Assembly: GCA_963640555.1 (NCBI GenBank)
Contig: CAVHZB010000040.1
Location: 1-19,081 of the forward strand
Direction of reading: 5' to 3'
DNA: 19,081 bases
Source: F23-B02 sp963640555
GTDB taxonomy: Bacteria > Bacillota > Clostridia > Oscillospirales > Oscillospiraceae
The notes below the pieces were generated by a model, which ran no database searches, was not told where the DNA came from, and was given only the letters and a program-made list of their open reading frames with translations. A program made the position numbers and the translations under genes. Shown in pieces: positions 14,896 to 19,081 of this stretch (the first letter of the stretch is position 1; the number at the start of each line of letters is the position of its first letter).

Positions 14896-17037
14896 TCAAG
14901 CGGTGCCGTCGGTCATGCCGAAGTCATAGCTGCGGTACACGATCCTCATTATATCCTCGGAACACTCGAAGGTATCGGCGCCTTCAATATTGTTGGGCAT
15001 CATTTTGTATGCGTAAACATTCACCGGCGAATCGAACACCGCGTCAAACGAACCCGTGCCGTATGAAACCTCGAAATAGCCGGCGCGCTCCCAACCGTTG
15101 TCGGTCTTTATAAACGCCACCCATTCGCAGTTATCGTAATATGTCGCGCCGCTCACGATTATGGTGAGCTCGGTGCATTCCGTGGCGGTCGTGTACAGCT
15201 CGCGGTAGCTTCCCGTCCAGATATCGGTGCTGTTTATGTAGAAATCGCGCCTATCGGCGGAATACGAGCCGTCGGGAGTGTCGAGGCCTGTCAGGTCCAG
15301 CACCTTGTAAAGGAACAGACCGTTATCGTCAAAGTAATAGGTAGTCGTGCCGCCGTCGCCGTTGGCGGTGCTCTCCTCCTCGTTGAAGCTGACCTCGCCG
15401 ACAGCCATTTTTCCGCTGTCATCGAAGTAGTAGCTGCCGCCGTCTATCTGCCATTTGCCGACGGCAAGGGCGCCGTCTCTGTTGGGATCGCAGAAATACC
15501 ATGTGCCGGACTCGTTATAGTTGAGCCAGCCGGTTATGCGCTCGCCGTTTTCCTCGCTGAGATAATAATTTCTCGAATTCACGGTGACAAAGCCCTTTTT
15601 CATAACGCCGTCATCGCCGAGGTAGAAGTACTTGCCGTCCGTCTCAAGCCAGCCGGTGAGCATTTCGCCGCTGTCCTTGTCAAAGTAATACCGGTCGCCG
15701 TCTATATCCTGCCAGCCGGTGAGCATCTCGCCGTCTTCATAGTACCTCGTGTGCGAGCTGTCCCAGCCGCTGCGGCTTGTCCACATTATGATGCCGCCGA
15801 CGATGAGCGCGAGCACGACGCACACGGCGATTATTGCCGGAGCCTTGCTGCGCTTGGGCTTTTCCTCGGTGAACCTCACCTGGGGCTGCTGCGCGTAAGC
15901 CGCGCCGCCCTGATACAGCGGCTTTCCGGTCTGCGGGTCAAACCTCGCGTAAGCGGGCTGACCGCCGCCCGGCTGCGGAGCATAGGCGCTCTGCGAGGGT
16001 TCGGGCGGGATATAATTTCTGCGGCTTGGGTCGGAGCGGGACACGGAGCCCGAGCCGGAGCCGTATTCGAGTATGGTAGCGGCATTATTGCCGAGCACGG
16101 TCGTTTTATCGCCGCCGCTTGAGACGACCGCCTCAAGCGCTCTGCGCATCTCGCCCGCGCTTGCGTAGCGTTCGCGCGCGTCAAACGCGCAGGCCTTCAG
16201 AACGACCTGAGCCAGAGCGTCGTCGGCATTCACGGGCTTGGGTATCGCCTCGCCGTTCATCCTGCGCGCCATTGCCTGCTCGCGGTCACCGTAGCCGATG
16301 GGCGCGGGGTACAGCGGCATAAACGGCGCACGGTTATTGTTCAGGAAGCGGTAGAGGACTATGCCCAGCGAGTAAAGGTCAACGCTCGGACCGTATTCCT
16401 GTCCCCTGTACACCTCGGGTGCCATATAGGTATATGTGCCCTTTTTTGACAGCCCGCTGCCGTCCTTTTCAACGGTGCGGGCTATGCCGAAGTCGCCGAG
16501 CTTGAAATTTCCGCTGTCGGAGACGAAAATGTTCTCCGGCTTTATGTCGCGGTGGATGATATTGCGCTTTCCGCACAGCTCGAGCGCACGGCAGATGTCT
16601 ATGCCGAGCTTTATGATCTCGCTTCTGCCGAGCGCGTGGCTCGAGGCATAATTGAGCAGGGGCGTCAGCAGCTCCATGCGGATGAGTATATCCCAGCCTA
16701 TACCGTCGGAGTGCGGGATAACGCAGTGGTCCTCATAGCTTACTATGTTGCTCTCGCCCTTGAACTCGGACATGATGCTGACCTCGTTTATCAGCGCGGA
16801 AACGAAGTTGTGATAGTAAACCGAGGCGCTCTGCCGGTCGTGTCCCTCGAACATCGCCTCGTCGATGTCGGACTTGCTCTGAGGGATGGTTATCGCCTTG
16901 AGCGCAGCCTTGTACTTGTGCCCGAAATCCTCTCTCTCGATCTCGAACACCGTGCCGAACGAGCCCGCTCCGAGCTGGCGGACTATCCTCCATGTGCCGA
17001 ATATCGGCTCATATCTCCTGTAGTAATCAATATCCAT
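14896..17037 (-). CDS. Transmembrane Ser/Thr protein kinase with extracellular wall-binding-like repeats
   Basis: The 713-residue protein has a Hanks-type kinase domain at about 14-300: glycine loop GAGSFG (23-28), Lys47, helix-C Glu85, HRDIKPEN (162-169), DFG (182-184) and APE (206-208). All catalytic residues are present. A Gly/Pro/Gln/Ser-rich juxtamembrane segment (about 305-398) leads to one membrane helix (400-419). Outside are about six repeats of roughly 20 residues with the pattern GW-x4-DG-x2-YYFD-x4-G (about 441-573), like choline/cell-wall-binding repeats, then a unique beta-rich domain (580-713). There are no PASTA domains, unlike PrkC/PknB. AGGTGA precedes the ATG by six bases. 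It lies 66 nt after the PP2C gene, which would reverse its phosphorylations. A role as an envelope sensor is inferred. Confidence 0.93.
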   Translation of the reverse strand: MDIDYYRRYEPIFGTWRIVRQLGAGSFGTVFEIEREDFGHKYKAALKAITIPQSKSDIDEAMFEGHDRQSASVYYHNFVSALINEVSIMSEFKGESNIVSYEDHCVIPHSDGIGWDILIRMELLTPLLNYASSHALGRSEIIKLGIDICRALELCGKRNIIHRDIKPENIFVSDSGNFKLGDFGIARTVEKDGSGLSKKGTYTYMAPEVYRGQEYGPSVDLYSLGIVLYRFLNNNRAPFMPLYPAPIGYGDREQAMARRMNGEAIPKPVNADDALAQVVLKACAFDARERYASAGEMRRALEAVVSSGGDKTTVLGNNAATILEYGSGSGSVSRSDPSRRNYIPPEPSQSAYAPQPGGGQPAYARFDPQTGKPLYQGGAAYAQQPQVRFTEEKPKRSKAPAIIAVCVVLALIVGGIIMWTSRSGWDSSHTRYYEDGEMLTGWQDIDGDRYYFDKDSGEMLTGWLETDGKYFYLGDDGVMKKGFVTVNSRNYYLSEENGERITGWLNYNESGTWYFCDPNRDGALAVGKWQIDGGSYYFDDSGKMAVGEVSFNEEESTANGDGGTTTYYFDDNGLFLYKVLDLTGLDTPDGSYSADRRDFYINSTDIWTGSYRELYTTATECTELTIIVSGATYYDNCEWVAFIKTDNGWERAGYFEVSYGTGSFDAVFDSPVNVYAYKMMPNNIEGADTFECSEDIMRIVYRSYDFGMTDGTA

Positions 17038-17103
17038 CTGTCGTCACCTGTCGTCTAAATATTCTTTGTCAATGCAGCCGAGATCGCAGCCGCACTCCAC
17101 TTC

Positions 17104-17922
17104 TCACCTGAGCATCGCCGTGAGCCTTGCCGCGGCGGTTTTTAACAGCTCTCCCGCGTCGGACGGGACTATCCGCACGACTATAACGCTCGTGTTGTCC
17201 CTGCCGCCCGCGCTCATCGCCGCGTTTATGAGCTCAAGCGCGAGCTTTTCGGCGCTCCCGCCCGAGGACAGGATGCGGTATATCTCCTCGTCGCCGAGCA
17301 TATCGGTCAGTCCGTCGCTGCACAAAAGAAAAATGTCTCCCGCCGCGATATCCAGCGGCTCTGCCGCCGCCGGCTCTATGAGCATCTCCTCCGGCGGAAT
17401 GCCGATGTACTGCGTGAGCACATGGCGGTGCGGATCTGCGGCAATGTCGCCGCCGGATATAATGCCGTGGTCATACATCTGCTGAGCCTGAGTGTGGTCG
17501 CGGCTGAGCTGATACAGCGCAACGCCGCGCTTTAGGTAAACGCGGCTGTCACCGACATTGCAGACATAAGCGCGTCCGCCGGATACAAACAGCGTGCACA
17601 CGGTGGTGCCCATATGTCCGCCGTCGATCCCGTGCGCGACGACGGCGGCATTCGCAGCGGCTATATATTCGCCGCAGCGCACATCAAAATCGTTCATGTA
17701 TCCCGTCAGGACCCGCACCGCCTCGAGCGATGCCGTTTCGCCGGACTGCTCGCCGCCCATGCCGTCGCACACGGCACACAGAAACGGCTCGCCGCCGTCA
17801 TAGTGCGCGAAAAACTCCGCGGCTGAAACATCCCCCCGGTACTGACCGCAGAGGAACACATTATCCTCATTGTTCTGCCGTCTCCTGCCGGTCACGCAGG
17901 CGGCATAGCCGTTTATTTTCAT
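17104..17922 (-). CDS. PP2C-family Ser/Thr protein phosphatase
   Basis: A cytosolic metal-dependent phosphatase that removes phosphate from Ser/Thr, expected partner of the adjacent kinase (compare PrpC-PrkC). There are 272 residues from the ATG at 17922. Metal-site motifs are present: RRRQNNED at 13-20, VCDGMGGEQSGE around 51-62 (Asp53), GTTV, NVGDSRVYL, CSDGLTDML and GGRDNTSVIVVRI at the end. No membrane segment is visible. The start is uncertain: in-frame GTG and TTG codons up to 17943 exist, but they are very near a -10-like TATACT (plus 17947-17952), and the SD of the ATG is weak (GTGGGTG). It is the first gene of the three-gene unit. Confidence 0.94.
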   Translation of the reverse strand: MKINGYAACVTGRRRQNNEDNVFLCGQYRGDVSAAEFFAHYDGGEPFLCAVCDGMGGEQSGETASLEAVRVLTGYMNDFDVRCGEYIAAANAAVVAHGIDGGHMGTTVCTLFVSGGRAYVCNVGDSRVYLKRGVALYQLSRDHTQAQQMYDHGIISGGDIAADPHRHVLTQYIGIPPEEMLIEPAAAEPLDIAAGDIFLLCSDGLTDMLGDEEIYRILSSGGSAEKLALELINAAMSAGGRDNTSVIVVRIVPSDAGELLKTAAARLTAMLR

Positions 17923-18069
17923 ATACACACCCACTTTATTCAATACAGTATAATAACATGGAACCGGACTCTGTACAGCACCTGTGCCAAAAATGCACGA
18001 AAGTGCGCAGAAAATGCAAATCGCGAAGCGGGAATGCCCGAAAAAGCTGCGGCAGAGGCATAAAAACGC

Positions 18070-18098
18070 TTGACCTCAGACGGCGGGCGTGGTATATT
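18070..18098 (+). promoter_or_regulatory. Sigma-A promoter of the rpmG-secE-nusG operon
   Basis: TTGACC (18070-18075), a 17-nt spacer and TATATT (18093-18098) form the promoter, with a TGG extended -10. The preceding stretch (17955-18069) holds only small hairpins such as GCAC-GAAA-GTGC and CGGG-AATG-CCCG, and no gene. Confidence 0.85.
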
Positions 18099-18104
18099 AT
18101 TGAT

Positions 18105-18232
18105 TACCTGTCGGACGAGAGGTCTTTTTTGTGCGCGCATTTAACCGCGCAGGACAGGGATCCGGTTCCCATACAGGGAGGCAGATGCCCGCACCGTAAC
18201 GCGGGTAAATAAAATAGGAGGTGCCGAAAAGT
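18105..18232 (+). other. 5' leader of rpmG
   Basis: About 125 nt of untranslated leader with short hairpins: TGCGCG/CGCGCA (18132-18151), GGGA/TCCC near 18157-18170, and CCCGC/GCGGG near 18188-18206. No known ribosomal-protein leader motif, terminator T-run or tRNA is recognisable. A tRNA-Trp gene, seen near secE in some Firmicutes, is not present. Confidence 0.45.
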
Positions 18233-18391
18233 ATGGCTGACAACAGAGTCAAGATCACGCTCAGATGTGATGAGTGCAAGCAGAGGAACTACAATACCGT
18301 CAAGAACAAGAAGAATACTTCCGAAAAGCTTGAGAGAAGCAAGTATTGCCCCTTCTGCAGAAAGCACACCAAGCATGTCGAAACCAAGTAA
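18233..18391 (+). CDS. rpmG: 50S ribosomal protein bL33, zinc-binding form
   Basis: A 52-residue large-subunit ribosomal protein, typical length for bL33. The sequence starts MADNRVKITLRCDECKQRNY and ends KHTKHVETK. Two CxxC pairs, Cys12/Cys15 and Cys39/Cys42, make the zinc ribbon of the C+ paralogue type; C- paralogues that replace it under zinc starvation lack these. AGGAGGTG (18216-18223) precedes the ATG by nine bases. It is the first gene after a strong promoter and is followed by secE after 24 nt, the conserved order in Firmicutes. Confidence 0.97.
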   Translation: MADNRVKITLRCDECKQRNYNTVKNKKNTSEKLERSKYCPFCRKHTKHVETK

Positions 18392-18415
18392 CTTTCTGAA
18401 AGGATGAGTGCAAAA

Positions 18416-18688
18416 ATGGCTGATGAGAAGAAAAAAGCTGCTCCTGTCAAAAACACGAATGCCGTCAAGAAAGAAGACAATAAAAAGCTTGGTTTTTTCC
18501 AGCGCATCGGTAAATGGTTCCGCGAGCTCAAAAGCGAGCTGAAGAAGGTCATTTGGCCCACTCCCAAGCAGCTTGCAACGAACACCGGTGTGGCGCTTTT
18601 CGTTATGGCTATCGCTGCCGTCGTCCTCTGGGGCTTTGATGAGCTCGCAGGACTGGTCGTGAAGGTCATCTTTGAACTTGCAGGTTAA
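18416..18688 (+). CDS. secE: Preprotein translocase subunit SecE
   Basis: A small membrane subunit that clamps SecY in the SecYEG export channel. There are 90 residues from the ATG at 18416. A charged, Lys-rich N-terminal extension (1-25) is followed by the conserved amphipathic segment FFQRIGKWFRELKSELKKVIWPTPKQL (about 27-53; the core is ELKKVIWPTP) and a single membrane helix (about 56-86), as in single-span SecE. The SD AAAGGATGAG suits 18416. An in-frame ATG at 18404 overlaps that SD and would add four residues. The next gene, nusG, begins after 5 nt. Confidence 0.96.
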   Translation: MADEKKKAAPVKNTNAVKKEDNKKLGFFQRIGKWFRELKSELKKVIWPTPKQLATNTGVALFVMAIAAVVLWGFDELAGLVVKVIFELAG

Positions 18689-18693
18689 CGGAT

Positions 18694-19081
18694 ATGGCAG
18701 AAGACGCAAAATGGTATGTGATCCATACCTATTCCGGTTATGAAAACGCAGTTGCGGCGGCTATCATGAAGGCTGCCGAAAACCGCAGGATGCAGGATCT
18801 GATCCAGGAGGTCAACATTCCCATGGAGACCGTCACCGAGATCACCGACGCGGGCGAGAAAACCGTCGAGCGCAAGGTGTTCCCCGGTTATGTGCTCTGC
18901 AAAATGGTGCTGACCGATGACAGCTGGCATCTTATCCACAATGTCCGCGGTGCTACCGGCTTCGTCGGTGCGGGCGGTAAGGCCGTTCCCCTCACGGAGC
19001 AGGAGATATATGATCTCGGCGTCGAGCGCCACGAGATCGTCACGGGCTATCAGGTCGGCGACACCGTTAAGGTCACCGACG
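18694..19081 (+). CDS. nusG: Transcription termination/antitermination protein NusG, 3' truncated by window edge
   Basis: An elongation factor that binds the RNA polymerase clamp. About 129 codons are visible before the window ends. The N-terminal NGN domain is complete, with AKWYVIHTYSGYENAV (6-21), a central FPGYVLCKMVL and VRGATGFVG, all typical of NusG. The KOW domain has just begun at GYQVGDTVKVTD. The start ATG is 5 nt after the secE stop with only a weak SD, suggesting translational coupling. Genes for L11 and L1 would be expected next, outside the window. Confidence 0.97.
   Translation, partial: MAEDAKWYVIHTYSGYENAVAAAIMKAAENRRMQDLIQEVNIPMETVTEITDAGEKTVERKVFPGYVLCKMVLTDDSWHLIHNVRGATGFVGAGGKAVPLTEQEIYDLGVERHEIVTGYQVGDTVKVTD

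Noticed and set aside
14158..17922. Classical prpC-prkC (PASTA kinase) locus
   Set aside because: The kinase has no PASTA domains and the usual neighbours (fmt, rlmN, rsgA) are not present.
17944..18232. tRNA-Trp or ribosomal leader riboswitch before rpmG
   Set aside because: No cloverleaf, CCA end or T-arm sequence is present; only small unrelated hairpins.

Overview
The window reads as chromosomal DNA of a fairly GC-rich, low-to-medium gene density Firmicute, most likely a clostridial gut anaerobe (Oscillospiraceae-like; this is inference). The grounds are a T-box leader, a type III glutamine synthetase, a zinc-type bL33, the rpmG-secE-nusG order, consensus sigma-A promoters and strong Shine-Dalgarno sequences. 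I see no phage, transposase, CRISPR, rRNA or tRNA gene.

Left part (1-2.9 kb): the 3' part of a PutP-type sodium/proline symporter converges on a LysR-type regulator. Between them lies a 300-nt palindromic element with imperfect 48-nt terminal inverted repeats (1439-1738) that looks like a MITE or a mobile intergenic repeat. The lysR promoter carries a textbook T-N11-A dyad, which suggests autoregulation.

Metabolic block (2.9-9.85 kb, + strand): an asparagine-specific T-box leader (specifier AAC) precedes asnB and glnN (type III glutamine synthetase). These are followed in the same direction by pyrG, nadE and bioY. All but bioY are ATP-dependent nitrogen-transfer enzymes, so uncharged tRNA-Asn probably controls both asparagine synthesis and the supply of its amide donor. 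The block ends at an 18-bp perfect hairpin that overlaps the bioY stop codon. This hairpin also serves the converging alr.

Envelope block (9.85-14 kb): on the - strand, a membrane-anchored beta-rich protein is followed by alr (alanine racemase). Next comes a two-gene unit of a two-TM protein and a lipoprotein. The lipoprotein reading frame is broken once, exactly at a T TTT TTG slippery heptamer. A divergent XRE regulator sits beside this unit, and a perfect palindrome overlaps the -10 box of the unit's consensus promoter.

Signalling block (14.1-17.95 kb, - strand): a PP2C phosphatase, a transmembrane Ser/Thr kinase and a membrane-anchored protein of unknown function form one apparent operon. 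The kinase has no PASTA domains. Its outer part is a run of cell-wall/choline-binding-like aromatic repeats plus a beta-rich C-terminal domain. This operon, possibly together with the neighbouring anchored proteins, is the best candidate here for a little-described envelope-sensing system.

Right end (18.0-19.08 kb, + strand): a strong promoter drives rpmG, secE and nusG (cut by the window edge), the conserved start of the ribosomal-protein/antitermination cluster.
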